A DNA stretch of 64,000 bases from Chelatococcus sambhunathii (GCA_031316315.1 JADBEO010000010.1:47791-111790); one strand, 5' to 3'; counted from the stretch's first letter, positions 26,225 through 35,884 are shown. Numbers and translations are program-made. Notes: generated by a model not told the origin, from the letters alone.

Positions 26225-26725
26225 ATGCTCGAGATCTTCGTCGTGGTGATCGTTCCGGCGCTCGTCGTCGTCGCGGCGGTCTCCGACCTGATGACGATGA
26301 CGATCCCCAACCGGCTCGTGCTCGCGCTGCTCGCGGCCTTCGCGGTCGCCGCGCCGCTCTCGGGCATGTCGCTTCAGGACTTCGCCACGCATATCGGGGC
26401 CGGTCTCGCCGTGCTCGCGCTCGGCGTCGCCCTGTTCGCGCCTGGCTGGATCGGCGGCGGGGACGCCAAGCTCGCCGCCGCGCTCGCGCTCTGGCTCGGT
26501 TTCGAGCCTTTGCTGGCCTGGATCGTTCTGTTCGGTTTTCTCGGCGGCGGCCTGACCCTCGCCGTGCTCTGGGCCCGCTCGAACCCGTTGCCCGCGCGCC
26601 TGACCGGCGTGGACTGGATCGCGAGGCTGCACGACGCCCGGTCCGGCGTTCCCTACGGGATCGCGCTTTCGGCCGGCGCGCTGACGCTGTGGACGGACAC
26701 CAGCTGGTTCGCGGGACTGTCCTGA
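26225..26725 (+). CDS. cpaA: Prepilin peptidase CpaA (A24 family)
   Basis: A 166-residue polytopic inner-membrane aspartic protease that removes leaders from Flp prepilins. The catalytic aspartates are in VSDLMTMTIPNR near residue 20 and WIGGGDAKLAA near residue 80, the arrangement of A24B peptidases (no N-methylation domain). It follows the pilins by 88 bp in the same direction and precedes cpaB, the normal Caulobacter/Rhizobiales order. Confidence 0.93.
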   Translation: MLEIFVVVIVPALVVVAAVSDLMTMTIPNRLVLALLAAFAVAAPLSGMSLQDFATHIGAGLAVLALGVALFAPGWIGGGDAKLAAALALWLGFEPLLAWIVLFGFLGGGLTLAVLWARSNPLPARLTGVDWIARLHDARSGVPYGIALSAGALTLWTDTSWFAGLS

Positions 26726-26782
26726 CGCCCGCGCATTGATCGCGAAACCGTCAATTCTTCATAAAGACTTGGCGACGTCTCG

Positions 26783-26799
26783 TTAACCATGAATTGACT
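26783..26799. promoter_or_regulatory. CtrA-like site upstream of cpaB
   Basis: TTAACCAT at 26783-26790, followed so that TTAA-N7-TTGA is formed (26783-26797). This resembles the CtrA consensus TTAA-N7-TTAA with one mismatch. It lies about 80 bp before the cpaB start. Binding is inferred from sequence and the known control of Tad pili by CtrA in Caulobacter. Confidence 0.4.
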
Positions 26800-26870
26800 T
26801 TTGCATGATCCCCTAAGGGCTGTGAGTGGGGCCCGGAATCTGCGCGGGGCCCCGTCAGTCGGGGGATCTC

Positions 26871-27674
26871 ATGAAAGCCGCGCGTCTGGCAGTTCTGGGC
26901 ATAGCGCTCGCCGCGGGCGCGGGAGCGGCCTATTTCGCCGGCGGCTCCGGCGAGCAGCCCGAGCAGTCCCCCGCCCCGGTCTCCGAGAAGCCGTTGCCAA
27001 CGGTCGAGGTTCTCGTGGCGGCCCATGACATCGCGCTCGGCGGTTCGGTCCGCGCGGAAGACCTGCGCTGGCAGGCATGGCCGATGGAGGCCGCGAGCGC
27101 CGCCTACCTGCAGAAGAGCGCGAGCCCTGACGCGATCGAGAAGACCGCGGGCTCGATCGCCCGGTCGCCCTTCGTGGCCGGCGAGCCGATCCGCCCTGAA
27201 AAGCTGATCAAGAGCGGCAACGGCTCCGGCTACATGGCGGCGATCCTGCCGGCCGGCATGCGGGCGATCTCCATCGAGATCTCGCCCGAGACCGGCGCCG
27301 GCGGCTTTATCCTGCCGAACGATCGCGTCGACGTGCTCCTGACCAGGAGACAGTCCGGCCGATCCGGCCGCGACGAGTCCTACACGCAGACCTTGTCCGA
27401 GAACATCCGCGTGCTGGCCATCGACCAGATGGTCGAGGACAAGGACGGCCAGAAGGTTGTGGTCGGCAAGACCGCGACGCTGGAGCTCACGCCTCAGCAG
27501 GCCGAAATGATCTCGCTGAGCCGCCAGCAGGGCGTCATCTCGCTGGCGCTCCGCGCCCTGGTCGACAGCGGCCCGACGGCGGTCGATCCCAACGCCGCGC
27601 CGGCAGATCCGCGCCGCGGCAACAACACGGTCACCATCGTGCGCTTCGGCGTCGCAAGCCAGGGCGGCCAATGA
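26871..27674 (+). CDS. cpaB: Flp pilus assembly protein CpaB
   Basis: A 267-residue periplasmic/inner-membrane-anchored protein of the Tad machine. An N-terminal signal anchor (MKAARLAVLGIALAAGAGAA) is followed by the SAF-type domain beginning TVEVLVAAHDIALGGSVRAE, and then the RcpC/CpaB domain (MRAISIEISPETGAGGFIL, NDRVDVLLT). CpaB is thought to support the secretin channel. The ATG at 26871 follows a GGGGGAT site. Its stop overlaps the cpaC start (ATGA), so the two are translationally coupled. Confidence 0.93.
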   Translation: MKAARLAVLGIALAAGAGAAYFAGGSGEQPEQSPAPVSEKPLPTVEVLVAAHDIALGGSVRAEDLRWQAWPMEAASAAYLQKSASPDAIEKTAGSIARSPFVAGEPIRPEKLIKSGNGSGYMAAILPAGMRAISIEISPETGAGGFILPNDRVDVLLTRRQSGRSGRDESYTQTLSENIRVLAIDQMVEDKDGQKVVVGKTATLELTPQQAEMISLSRQQGVISLALRALVDSGPTAVDPNAAPADPRRGNNTVTIVRFGVASQGGQ

Positions 27675-29203
27675 CCCGCCGCTCCGCCCCGCCTTCCCTC
27701 CTCCGCCGGACGACCGCCATGAAGGCTCGCTCGATGCATTCGGTCATTCGCACCGCCGTCGCCGGCCGGCTGTCGCGCGGCGTTCGCGCCGGCCTGGTCT
27801 CGGCGCTCGCGCTCGCGCTCGCCATAGCCGCGCCGCAGGCGGTCCTCGCCGCGGATCCCGGCTATCTGTCGGACGCCGGCTACGCCTCGGGCGGCTACGC
27901 CGAGGCCGGATCGCGCATCCAGCTCGGCATCGGCAAGTCCTACGTCGTCTCGCTGCCGCGGGACGCCAAAGAGGTCTTCGTCGCCGATCCCCAGGTCGCC
28001 AACGCCGTCGTGCGGTCCGCCCGCAAAGCCTATCTGATCGGCGCGGCGCCCGGGCAGACCGACGTCAAGTTCCTCGACGCCGACGGCGCCGAGATCATGT
28101 CCTACGAGGTCGCCGTCTCGCGCGACGTCGGCTCGATCCGCTCATCGATCGCGCGCTCCATCGACGGCGGCAAGGTCCGCGTCGAAGGCGTGGGCGACGG
28201 CGTCGTGGTGACGGGCTCGGTGAAGTCGGCCCAGGAGGCGCAGACCGCCATCGACATCGCCGCCGGCTACATGACCGACCCGAAGAAGGTCGTGAACGCG
28301 CTCAAGATCGAAGGCCAGGACCAGGTCCTGCTCAAGGTCAAGGTCGTCGAAATGAAGCGCGAGATCGTCAAGCAGCTCGGCATCGACTACGCGACCAGCG
28401 CCAACGGCGTGAACATCGCCGGCCTCACGGCCGTCGGCGCGCTGAGCGGCAACGCGCTGTCGAACTTCCCGTTCGGCGCGAACAACAGCTCGCCCAACGG
28501 CGCCATCGGCCTCAGCCGCGGCAATTTCGGCGCGACGCTGCAGGCGATGGAACGCACCGGCATCGTCAAGACCCTGGCCGAGCCCAACCTGACGGCGATT
28601 TCCGGCGAAAGCGCGAAGTTCCTCGCCGGCGGCCAGTATCCGTTCCCCGGCCCGGCAAGTTGCGAAGCCAGCGTCTGCACGCGCTCCGTCGAGTTCAAGG
28701 ACTTCGGCGTCGGGCTGAACTTCACGCCGGTCGTGCTTTCGAGCGGCCGTATCAGCCTCAAGGTCGCGACCGAGGTGAGCGAGCTCGATCCGGCGAACGG
28801 CATTACGGACCGGAATCTGGTCATACCCGGGCTCCAGGTGAGACGCGCGGATTCGACGATCGAGGTGCCTTCGGGCGGCACGGTCGTGATGGCCGGCCTC
28901 ATCCAGCAGCAGTCGAAGCGCGCCATGGCGGGCTGGCCGGGACTCATGAAGATCCCGGTGCTCGGCGCGCTGTTCCGCTCGAACGACTACCTGCGCAACG
29001 ACACCGAGCTCGCGATCTTCGTGACGCCGTACCTGTCGAAGCCAGTGGCCGCGGCGAAGCTCGCGAGCCCCGACGACGGCTTCGCCGAGCCTTCCGATCC
29101 TTCGGCGATACTGCTCGGGCGGCTGAACCGCCTCTACGGCGTCCCCGGAAAGATCGATCCGCACACGGTCGGCCGCCGCGGCGGCGGCTTCATCGTCGAC
29201 TGA
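27671..29203 (+). CDS. cpaC: Outer membrane secretin CpaC (RcpA)
   Basis: A 510-residue secretin forming the outer-membrane pore for the pilus. A long N-terminus ends in a signal peptide (LALALAIAAPQAVLAADPG), followed by the pilus N-domain (IGKSYVVSLPRDAKEVFVAD), a BON-like module (about 150-205) and the secretin core (VKVVEMKREIVKQLGID, IPVLGALFRSNDYLRN near the end). The start at 27671 overlaps cpaB; a second ATG at 27719 would give a shorter, more conventional leader and cannot be excluded. Confidence 0.93.
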   Translation: MTRRSAPPSLLRRTTAMKARSMHSVIRTAVAGRLSRGVRAGLVSALALALAIAAPQAVLAADPGYLSDAGYASGGYAEAGSRIQLGIGKSYVVSLPRDAKEVFVADPQVANAVVRSARKAYLIGAAPGQTDVKFLDADGAEIMSYEVAVSRDVGSIRSSIARSIDGGKVRVEGVGDGVVVTGSVKSAQEAQTAIDIAAGYMTDPKKVVNALKIEGQDQVLLKVKVVEMKREIVKQLGIDYATSANGVNIAGLTAVGALSGNALSNFPFGANNSSPNGAIGLSRGNFGATLQAMERTGIVKTLAEPNLTAISGESAKFLAGGQYPFPGPASCEASVCTRSVEFKDFGVGLNFTPVVLSSGRISLKVATEVSELDPANGITDRNLVIPGLQVRRADSTIEVPSGGTVVMAGLIQQQSKRAMAGWPGLMKIPVLGALFRSNDYLRNDTELAIFVTPYLSKPVAAAKLASPDDGFAEPSDPSAILLGRLNRLYGVPGKIDPHTVGRRGGGFIVD

Positions 29204-29231
29204 GCCCCGGACGAACACGGAGTCCTCCGAG

Positions 29232-29954
29232 ATGACATTGTCCCGTCCGTTCCTTCTTCGCGCCTCGCGGGCGGCGCTGCTGCTCGGCGCGGGCCTCGCC
29301 CTGGCGGCTTGCCACGCAGAGCGCATCGTCCAGGACAGCTATCCCCAAAGGGTCGCGCAGCGGCATCCGATCGTGCTGTCCGAGGGTCCGGAGCGCCTCG
29401 ATCTGCCGGTCGGCGCCGGCGGCAAGGGCCTGACCGATCGTCAGCGCGACGACATCCGCGCCTTCGCCGCCGACTGGCGCAAGTCCGGCCGCGGTCCGGT
29501 GGGCATGATGGTTCCCTCGGGCGGCGCAGGCGACTTCGCGGCGCCCGCGGTCCGCACGACGCTCGCCGCCGCCGGCGTTCCGTCGACGACGATCGTCAGC
29601 CAGCGCTACCCGGCCGGCGCCGACAGCGTCGCGGTCATCAAGCTGGGCTTCGTGAAGCTGAAGGCCGGCGTCCCGCATCCGTGCGGCCTCTGGCCGGACG
29701 ATATCGGCTACGGCGGGGGCGACTGGTACGGCGAGAGCGAGAACCGCGAATACTGGAACTTCGGCTGCGCCACCCAGCAGAATCTCGCGGCTCAGGTCGC
29801 CGATCCGGAGGATCTGGCGCGGCCCCGGCGCGAGACGCCGAACTACGCCGCGCGCCGCACCACCGTGGTCGACAAGTATCGCCAGGGTGAGGATTCGACC
29901 ACGAGCTATCGTCAGCAAGACGCCAAGGTCAGCAGCGTCGGAGGAGGCAACTGA
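29232..29954 (+). CDS. cpaD: Pilus assembly lipoprotein CpaD
   Basis: A 240-residue lipoprotein. The leader ends in the lipobox LAAC with the lipidated cysteine at C27. The remainder is the CpaD domain (LTDRQRDDIRAFAADWRKSG, CGLWPDDIGYGGGDW, NFGCATQQNLAAQVADPEDL). CpaD sits in the outer membrane and assists secretin assembly. The stop overlaps the cpaE ATG by one base, consistent with a continuous operon. Confidence 0.93.
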   Translation: MTLSRPFLLRASRAALLLGAGLALAACHAERIVQDSYPQRVAQRHPIVLSEGPERLDLPVGAGGKGLTDRQRDDIRAFAADWRKSGRGPVGMMVPSGGAGDFAAPAVRTTLAAAGVPSTTIVSQRYPAGADSVAVIKLGFVKLKAGVPHPCGLWPDDIGYGGGDWYGESENREYWNFGCATQQNLAAQVADPEDLARPRRETPNYAARRTTVVDKYRQGEDSTTSYRQQDAKVSSVGGGN

Positions 29955-31225
29955 TGACGCCGACCGACCAGTTTCCGGGCTTCGCCAACCAGGCGGCGGC
30001 TCCGGGCGAGGTGATCGCCCCGCTGCCCCGCGTTTCGATCCAGGCCTTCTGCGAAACGCCCGAGATCGCGCGCCTGATCGAGCGGGCGACCACCGACCGC
30101 CGCATGGAGAAGGCCCACGTCAAGGTCCAGATGGGCGGCGGCCTCGCCGCCTCGGAGGCCTACAAGACCGCGCCGACCCCGAACGTCATCGTCATCGAGG
30201 GCGACGCCCATCGCGAGCGTCTGCTGGAGTCGCTCGACCGCTTGTCCTCGGTCTGCGACGCCGACACCAAGGTGGTCGTCGTCGGCCAGGTCAACGACGT
30301 GCTGCTCTATCGCGAGCTCATGCGGCTCGGCGTCAGCGACTATCTCGTGCCGCCGCTCAGCGTGGTCGATTTCGTGCGCTCGCTGTCCGAGATCTTCCGC
30401 GCCCCCGGCGCCGATCCCGTCGGCCGCACCATCGCCTTCGTCGGCGCCAAGGGCGGCGTCGGCTCTTCCACCATCGCGCACAACGCGTCGTGGGCCATGG
30501 CGCGCTCCCTCAAGCTCGACAGCGTCGTGGTCGACCTGGACCTCGCCTTCGGGACGGCCGGGCTCAATTTCAACCAGGATCCGCCGCAGGGCGTCGCGGA
30601 AGTGGTGTTCGCGCCGGACCGTCTCGACGCCGCGGTGGTCGATCGTCTGCTCTCCAAATGCGCCGAGCAGCTCAGCCTGCTCGCCGCGCCGGCGACGCTC
30701 GACCGGGTCTATGACTTCCACGAGGACGTCTTCGACCCGCTGCTCGACATCCTGCGCGCCAACGTGCCCTGCGCGGTGCTCGACGTCCCGCATGTCTGGA
30801 CGGCCTGGTCGAAGCGGATGCTGATCTCGGCGGACGAGGTCGTGCTGGTCGCGACGCCGGATCTCGCCAATCTCCGCAACGCCAAGAATCTGATCGACCT
30901 CCTGAAGGGCGCGCGACCGAACGACAGCGCGCCGAAACTGGTGCTCAACCAGATCGGCATGCCGAAACGGGCGGAGATCAAGCCGAGCGAGTTCGCCAAG
31001 GCGCTCGGCGTGGAGCCGGCGGCCCTGATCCCGTTCGACCCGCAGCTGTTCGCGACCGCCGCGAACAACGGCCAGATGCTGGCCGAGACGTCGCCCGCCC
31101 ACAAGACGAACGACGTCATTCTGGATCTCGCGAAGCGTCTCACCGGCAAGTCCGACGCCAAGCGGGCGAAGAAGAATCCGCTCGAGCCGCTGATGGCCCG
31201 CATCCCCTGGAAGAAGGCCGGCTGA
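29954..31225 (+). CDS. cpaE: Pilus assembly ATPase-like protein CpaE (TadZ)
   Basis: A 423-residue MinD/ParA-like localisation protein that places the Tad machine at a pole. An N-terminal receiver-like domain (about 75-150) precedes the P-loop domain. Its Walker A, VGAKGGVGSSTIAHN from residue 163, has Ser-Ser where most P-loops have Lys-Thr; this is the atypical pattern of TadZ/CpaE proteins. VDLDLAFGTAGLNF is the Walker A' region. The downstream gap to cpaF is 25 bp. Confidence 0.93.
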   Translation: MTPTDQFPGFANQAAAPGEVIAPLPRVSIQAFCETPEIARLIERATTDRRMEKAHVKVQMGGGLAASEAYKTAPTPNVIVIEGDAHRERLLESLDRLSSVCDADTKVVVVGQVNDVLLYRELMRLGVSDYLVPPLSVVDFVRSLSEIFRAPGADPVGRTIAFVGAKGGVGSSTIAHNASWAMARSLKLDSVVVDLDLAFGTAGLNFNQDPPQGVAEVVFAPDRLDAAVVDRLLSKCAEQLSLLAAPATLDRVYDFHEDVFDPLLDILRANVPCAVLDVPHVWTAWSKRMLISADEVVLVATPDLANLRNAKNLIDLLKGARPNDSAPKLVLNQIGMPKRAEIKPSEFAKALGVEPAALIPFDPQLFATAANNGQMLAETSPAHKTNDVILDLAKRLTGKSDAKRAKKNPLEPLMARIPWKKAG

Positions 31226-31250
31226 GTCCGGTAGCGTTCGGAGCGTTTCG

Positions 31251-32738
31251 ATGTTCGGAAAACGCGGATCGACGATCGCGCCTGCGGGAGCCGGTTTCGG
31301 GCGGAGCGCCTCGACGAGCGGCGACTTCGGGGCGCCGATCGCGTCCCCGGCGGCCAACGCGCCCAGCGCGCCGCAACCGGCCGCCGCCGTCGCGCCTCCG
31401 CCGCCCCCGCCTCCCCCGGCGCCGGACTACAAGCGCAGCGACGACTACTTCCAGACCAAGAGCCGCATCTTCGGCGCCCTGATCGAGGCGATCGACCTCG
31501 CGCAGCTCGCCCGGCTGGACGTCGAGAGCGCGCGCGAGGAAATCCGCGACATCGTCAACGAGATCATCGCGATTCGAAACGTCGTGATGTCGATCGCCGA
31601 GCAGGAGGAGCTGCTCGAGGACATCTGCAACGACGTGCTCGGCTATGGCCCGCTGGAGCCGCTGCTCGCACGCGACGACATCGCCGACATCATGGTGAAC
31701 GGCGCCGACCGGACGTACATCGAAGTGTCGGGCAAGGTTCAGAACACCTCGGTCCGCTTCCGCGACAACTCCCAGCTGCTCAACATCTGCCAGCGCATCG
31801 TCAGCCAGGTCGGCCGCCGCGTCGACGAAAGCTCGCCGATCTGCGACGCGCGTCTGCCGGACGGCTCGCGCGTCAACGTCATCGTGCAGCCGCTCGCGCT
31901 CGACGGGCCGACGCTCACCATCCGCAAGTTCAAGAAGGACAAGCTGACCCTCGACCAGCTCGTCCGCTTCGGCTCGATCAGCCCGGAAGGCGCGGAGGTG
32001 CTCAAGATCATCGGCCGCGTGCGCTGCAACGTGCTCATCTCCGGCGGCACCGGCTCGGGCAAGACCACGCTGCTCAACTGCCTCACGCGCTACATCGACG
32101 AGGACGAGCGCATCATCACCTGCGAGGACGCCGCCGAGCTCCAGCTCCAGCAGCCGCATGTGGTGCGTCTCGAGACCCGGCCGCCGAACCTCGAGGGCGA
32201 GGGCCAGGTCACCATGCGCGACCTCGTCAAGAACTGCCTGCGCATGCGTCCCGAGCGCATCATCGTGGGCGAGGTGCGCGGACCGGAGGCGTTCGACCTG
32301 CTGCAGGCGATGAACACTGGTCATGATGGCTCGATGGGCACTCTCCATGCCAACTCACCGCGCGAGGCGCTGTCCCGTCTGGAATCCATGATCACCATGG
32401 GCGGCTTCTCGCTGCCCTCGCGCACCATTCGTGAGATGGTCTGCACGTCCGTCGACGTCATCATCCAGGCCTCGCGCCTGCGCGACGGTTCGCGCCGCAT
32501 CACGCACGTCACCGAGGTGATGGGCATGGAAGGCGACGTGATCATCACCCAGGACATCATGCTCTACGACATCCTCGGCGAGGATTCGAACAAGCGGCTG
32601 ATCGGCCGCCACCGCTCGACCGGCATCGGGCGTCCGCGCTTCTGGGAGCGCGCCCGCTACTTCGGCGAGGAGAACCGGCTCGCCGCAGCGATCGACGCGA
32701 TGGACGTCGACACGCCGTCGACGACCCGGGTGGCGTGA
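31251..32738 (+). CDS. cpaF: Pilus assembly secretion ATPase CpaF (TadA)
   Basis: A 495-residue type II/IV secretion ATPase that powers pilus extension (and probably retraction). The N-terminus is flexible and proline-rich ([12 protein letters not shown] around 50). The Walker A is [13 protein letters not shown] (about 262-274), with the Asp box [13 protein letters not shown] and His box [17 protein letters not shown] downstream. It is cytoplasmic and docks on TadB/TadC. The next gene starts 11 bp after the stop. Confidence 0.96.
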   Translation: MFGKRGSTIAPAGAGFGRSASTSGDFGAPIASPAANAPSAPQPAAAVAPPPPPPPPAPDYKRSDDYFQTKSRIFGALIEAIDLAQLARLDVESAREEIRDIVNEIIAIRNVVMSIAEQEELLEDICNDVLGYGPLEPLLARDDIADIMVNGADRTYIEVSGKVQNTSVRFRDNSQLLNICQRIVSQVGRRVDESSPICDARLPDGSRVNVIVQPLALDGPTLTIRKFKKDKLTLDQLVRFGSISPEGAEVLKIIGRVRCNVLISGGTGSGKTTLLNCLTRYIDEDERIITCEDAAELQLQQPHVVRLETRPPNLEGEGQVTMRDLVKNCLRMRPERIIVGEVRGPEAFDLLQAMNTGHDGSMGTLHANSPREALSRLESMITMGGFSLPSRTIREMVCTSVDVIIQASRLRDGSRRITHVTEVMGMEGDVIITQDIMLYDILGEDSNKRLIGRHRSTGIGRPRFWERARYFGEENRLAAAIDAMDVDTPSTTRVA

Positions 32739-32749
32739 GGGACGCGGCG

Positions 32750-33724
32750 ATGGACCTCGGCAAGCTCCCCGTCATTCTCCTCGCGACCGTCGCGGCGGGC
32801 GGGGCGGCCTATGCGCTGATCTACCCCTACCTGTCCGGCGACATCCGGGCGGAGAAGCGCCAGAAGGCGATCGGCGGCGACCGGCGGCACGCCGCGACCC
32901 AGGCCGCCGCGGAGAGCCTGCGCCGCGGACAGGTCGCGGACAGCCTGAAGGCGCTCGACGAACGCCAGAGGCGGATCAACCGGCCATCGCTCCAGATGCG
33001 CCTCGCTCAGGCCGGCCTCGATTGGGGCGTCGAGCGCTTCTACATCCTCAGCGCGATCGTCGCCGCGGCGTTCGGCGTGGGGGTCTTCATCGGTACGGGC
33101 GACATGCGCATCGCCGGCGCGGCCGCCTTCGTCGGCGGTCTCGGCCTGCCCCGCTGGTTGCTCGGGCACCTGCGCAAGCGCCGCATCTCCCGGTTCCTGC
33201 AGTTCCTGCCGGACGGCGTCGAGGTCATTCTGCGGGGCCTCAAGTCGGGCCTGCCGCTCGGCGACTGCATGCGGATCGTCGCCAGCGAGGCGCAGGAGCC
33301 GGTCAAGTCCGAGTTCCGCAAGATCGTGGAGGAGCAGGCCATCGGCATTCCGTTGCCGGACGCTGTCGGCAAGCTCTACGAGCGCATGCCGGTGCCCGAG
33401 GCGAACTTCTTCGGTATCGTGATCTCGATCCAGGCGAAGGCCGGCGGCAGCCTGTCCGACGTGCTTGGAAACCTCGCGCGGGTCCTGCGCGACCGCAAGA
33501 AGATCAAGCAGAAGATCGCCGCGCTCTCGATGGAGGCGAAGGCCTCCGCCTCGATCATCGGCGCGCTGCCGCTCATCACCATCGGAATCATCTCCGTGAC
33601 GAGCCCGAGCTATATGGGCCTGCTGTTCTCCACCGACGTCGGCCGCGTCATGCTCGTCGGATCGGCGCTCTGGATGCTCACCGGCGTGCTGGTGATGAAG
33701 AAGATGATCAACTTCAAGTACTGA
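32750..33724 (+). CDS. tadB: Pilus inner-membrane platform protein TadB
   Basis: A 324-residue T2SSF-domain protein. An N-terminal membrane helix (VILLATVAAGGAAYALIY), two central helices (YILSAIVAAAFGVGVFIG) and a C-terminal pair (ASIIGALPLITIGIIS) flank the cytoplasmic GspF domain (FLPDGVEVILRGLKSGLPLG). It forms the platform that couples the ATPase to the pilus. The ATG at 32750, with GAGGG upstream, is preferred to a GTG at 32735 that overlaps cpaF. Confidence 0.92.
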   Translation: MDLGKLPVILLATVAAGGAAYALIYPYLSGDIRAEKRQKAIGGDRRHAATQAAAESLRRGQVADSLKALDERQRRINRPSLQMRLAQAGLDWGVERFYILSAIVAAAFGVGVFIGTGDMRIAGAAAFVGGLGLPRWLLGHLRKRRISRFLQFLPDGVEVILRGLKSGLPLGDCMRIVASEAQEPVKSEFRKIVEEQAIGIPLPDAVGKLYERMPVPEANFFGIVISIQAKAGGSLSDVLGNLARVLRDRKKIKQKIAALSMEAKASASIIGALPLITIGIISVTSPSYMGLLFSTDVGRVMLVGSALWMLTGVLVMKKMINFKY

Positions 33725-33745
33725 ACCGCCAAGGCGACCCCGACC

Positions 33746-34720
33746 GTGCTCAACAGCATCTTCTTCGCCGTCAACGATCCGAAGACGATGGCCTCGCTGC
33801 TGGCGGCGATCGCCGCCATCGCGACGGTGCTGACGCTCGCCATGCCGCTGCTTGCCGGCGACCAGCTGCAGAAGCGCATGAAATCGGTCGCGACGGAGCG
33901 GTCCCGCATCCGCGCCCGCGAGCGCGAGCGTCTCGCCCGCGGCGACCGCAAGGCCCTGAAGCTCGAGCCGAAGGCCTATATGCAGAACATCGTCAGCCGG
34001 CTCAACCTGGCCAAGCACCTCGGCACCGGCGACGCCAAGGAGCGGCTGCAGACCGCGGGCTACCGCGGCCCCGGCGCTATGACCACCTTCCTGTTCTTCC
34101 GGCTGGTCGCGCCGATCGGCTTTCTCGTCGTGTCGCTGCTGCATCTGTTCCTCGTCGACGACTTCGGCCTCGGACCGCTCCTGTCCGTCGGCGCGGTCGT
34201 CGCCATGACCTATGTCGGCATCAAGGCGCCCGAACTCTTCCTCAAGAACCAGACTTCGAAGCGCCAGACGTCGATCACCCAAGCATGGCCGGACGCGCTC
34301 GACCTGATGCTGATCTGCGTCGAATCCGGCATGTCGATCGAGGCGGCGTTCCGAAAGGTCGCGGACGAGATCGGCTCGCAGTCCGTCGCCCTCGCCGAGG
34401 AGCTGACGCTCACCATGGCCGAGATGTCCTATCTGCAGGACCGCCGGCAGGCCTACGAGAACTTGGGCGCGCGCACAGGCCTCGAGGCCGTGAAGTCGGT
34501 CGGCACGGCGCTGATCCAGGCCGACAAATACGGCACGCCGGTCGCCCAGGCGCTTCGCGTGCTCAGCCAGGACAGCCGCGACACCCGCATGGCCGAAGCG
34601 GAGAAGAAGGCGGCGGCGCTGCCTCCGAAGCTGACCGTGCCGATGATCCTGTTCTTCCTGCCCGTGATCTTCATCGTGATCCTCGGGCCAGCCTACATCC
34701 AGGTGATGGCGGTCAAATAA
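33746..34720 (+). CDS. tadC: Pilus inner-membrane platform protein TadC
   Basis: A 324-residue partner of TadB with the same GspF domain (WPDALDLMLICVESGMSIE) and the C-terminal pair MILFFLPVIFIVILGPAYIQ. The start is a GTG at 33746 with AAGG upstream. It is the last pilus gene in the window: no TPR lipoprotein TadD or pseudopilins TadE/F follow. Its stop codon is immediately followed by the convergent stop of the M42 peptidase gene, with no spacer. Confidence 0.92.
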   Translation: MLNSIFFAVNDPKTMASLLAAIAAIATVLTLAMPLLAGDQLQKRMKSVATERSRIRARERERLARGDRKALKLEPKAYMQNIVSRLNLAKHLGTGDAKERLQTAGYRGPGAMTTFLFFRLVAPIGFLVVSLLHLFLVDDFGLGPLLSVGAVVAMTYVGIKAPELFLKNQTSKRQTSITQAWPDALDLMLICVESGMSIEAAFRKVADEIGSQSVALAEELTLTMAEMSYLQDRRQAYENLGARTGLEAVKSVGTALIQADKYGTPVAQALRVLSQDSRDTRMAEAEKKAAALPPKLTVPMILFFLPVIFIVILGPAYIQVMAVK

Positions 34721-35884
34721 TCAGTCGTTGCGGGCCGGAAGCTCCTCGCTCGGCTCGATGTCGGGCTCGGCCGGCGCGGTCGGCTGGTGCGGGAACCCTT
34801 CGATCGTACCAAGCGGCTTGGCGTCGCGCTTGATCTCGATGCCGCTGGTCACCCACGCGGTCATCAATTCAGCGAGCGAACGCAGCGCATGCATGTGGAT
34901 GCGCTCGTAGCCGTGGCTGGCGTCGACGCCGAAGGTCGCGAGGGCCGTGCGCACGTCCGCCCCCGCCTCGATCGCGGAAGCCGAATCCGAGCGGTAGTAG
35001 CGGAACACGTCGCGCTGGTGCCGGATGTCGTTCTCGCGCGCGAGCCGGATCAACTCGTGGGTGAGGTGGTAGTCGAACGGCCCGGTCTGGTCGGCCATCG
35101 CGATCGTCACGCCGAACTCGTCCGAGGCCTGGCCAGGCGCCGTGGTCCCGTTGTCGATCGTGACCATCGCGGCGACGTCGTGCGGAAGCACCGCGGCGGC
35201 GCCGACGCCCACCTCCTCCGCGATCGACAGCACGAACCAGGTGTCGACCGGCGGCTTCTCGCCCGACTCCACGACCGCCTTCAGAGCGGCGAGCAGGATC
35301 GCGACGCCCGCCTTGTCGTCTAGGTGGCGCGAGACGATGAAACCGTTCTCGAGGAACTCGGCCTGCGTGTCGATCGCGACCACGTCGCCGACGTGAAAGC
35401 CCAGGCGCTGCAGGTCGTGGACGTCCCGCACCAGCGCGTCGACCCGCACCTCGACGTGGCGCCATCCGGTCGGCTGGGAATCGACCTCATCGTTGAACGT
35501 GTGCCCGGAGGCTTTCAGCGGCAGGATCGAGCCGCGATAAGCGCCCTGCTCGGTGAAGATCGTGACGCGGGCGCCTTCGGCGAAGCGCGCCGACCAGTTG
35601 CCGATCGGCACGATCTCGAGCCGGCCGTTCGGCTTCAGGAGCTTCACCTGCGCGCCGAGCGTGTCGAGATGGGCGATCAGCGCGCGCGAGGGGTCCTTCA
35701 CGCGGCCCTTGAGCTTCGCCCGGATCGCGCCGCGGCGCGTGACCTCCGGCTCGACGCCGAGGCGCACCAGTTCGTCGACGACGGCATGGGTGATGGTGTC
35801 CGTGAAGCCGGTCGGGCTCGGAATTTTCAGCAGCCCCCTGAGCTGCTCGGCGAGATAGTCGATGTCGACGTCGAGACGCGGCAT
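34721..35884 (-). CDS. M42 family metallopeptidase of the NAGGN osmolyte system
   Basis: A 387-residue zinc aminopeptidase-like protein of the 'trio' subfamily that accompanies N-acetylglutaminylglutamine amide synthesis genes; probably it turns the osmolyte over. Metal-binding motifs are ALIAHLDTLGAQ, RHLDDKAGVAIL and SIAEEVGVGAAAVL; the last histidine is in ERIHMHALRS. The ATG at 35884 gives the family N-terminus (MPRLDVDIDYLAEQLRGLL). In most genomes it directly follows the amidotransferase and synthetase genes; here those are about 4.3 kb away on the same strand, beyond parDE, katG and oxyR. Confidence 0.85.
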   Translation of the reverse strand: MPRLDVDIDYLAEQLRGLLKIPSPTGFTDTITHAVVDELVRLGVEPEVTRRGAIRAKLKGRVKDPSRALIAHLDTLGAQVKLLKPNGRLEIVPIGNWSARFAEGARVTIFTEQGAYRGSILPLKASGHTFNDEVDSQPTGWRHVEVRVDALVRDVHDLQRLGFHVGDVVAIDTQAEFLENGFIVSRHLDDKAGVAILLAALKAVVESGEKPPVDTWFVLSIAEEVGVGAAAVLPHDVAAMVTIDNGTTAPGQASDEFGVTIAMADQTGPFDYHLTHELIRLARENDIRHQRDVFRYYRSDSASAIEAGADVRTALATFGVDASHGYERIHMHALRSLAELMTAWVTSGIEIKRDAKPLGTIEGFPHQPTAPAEPDIEPSEELPARND

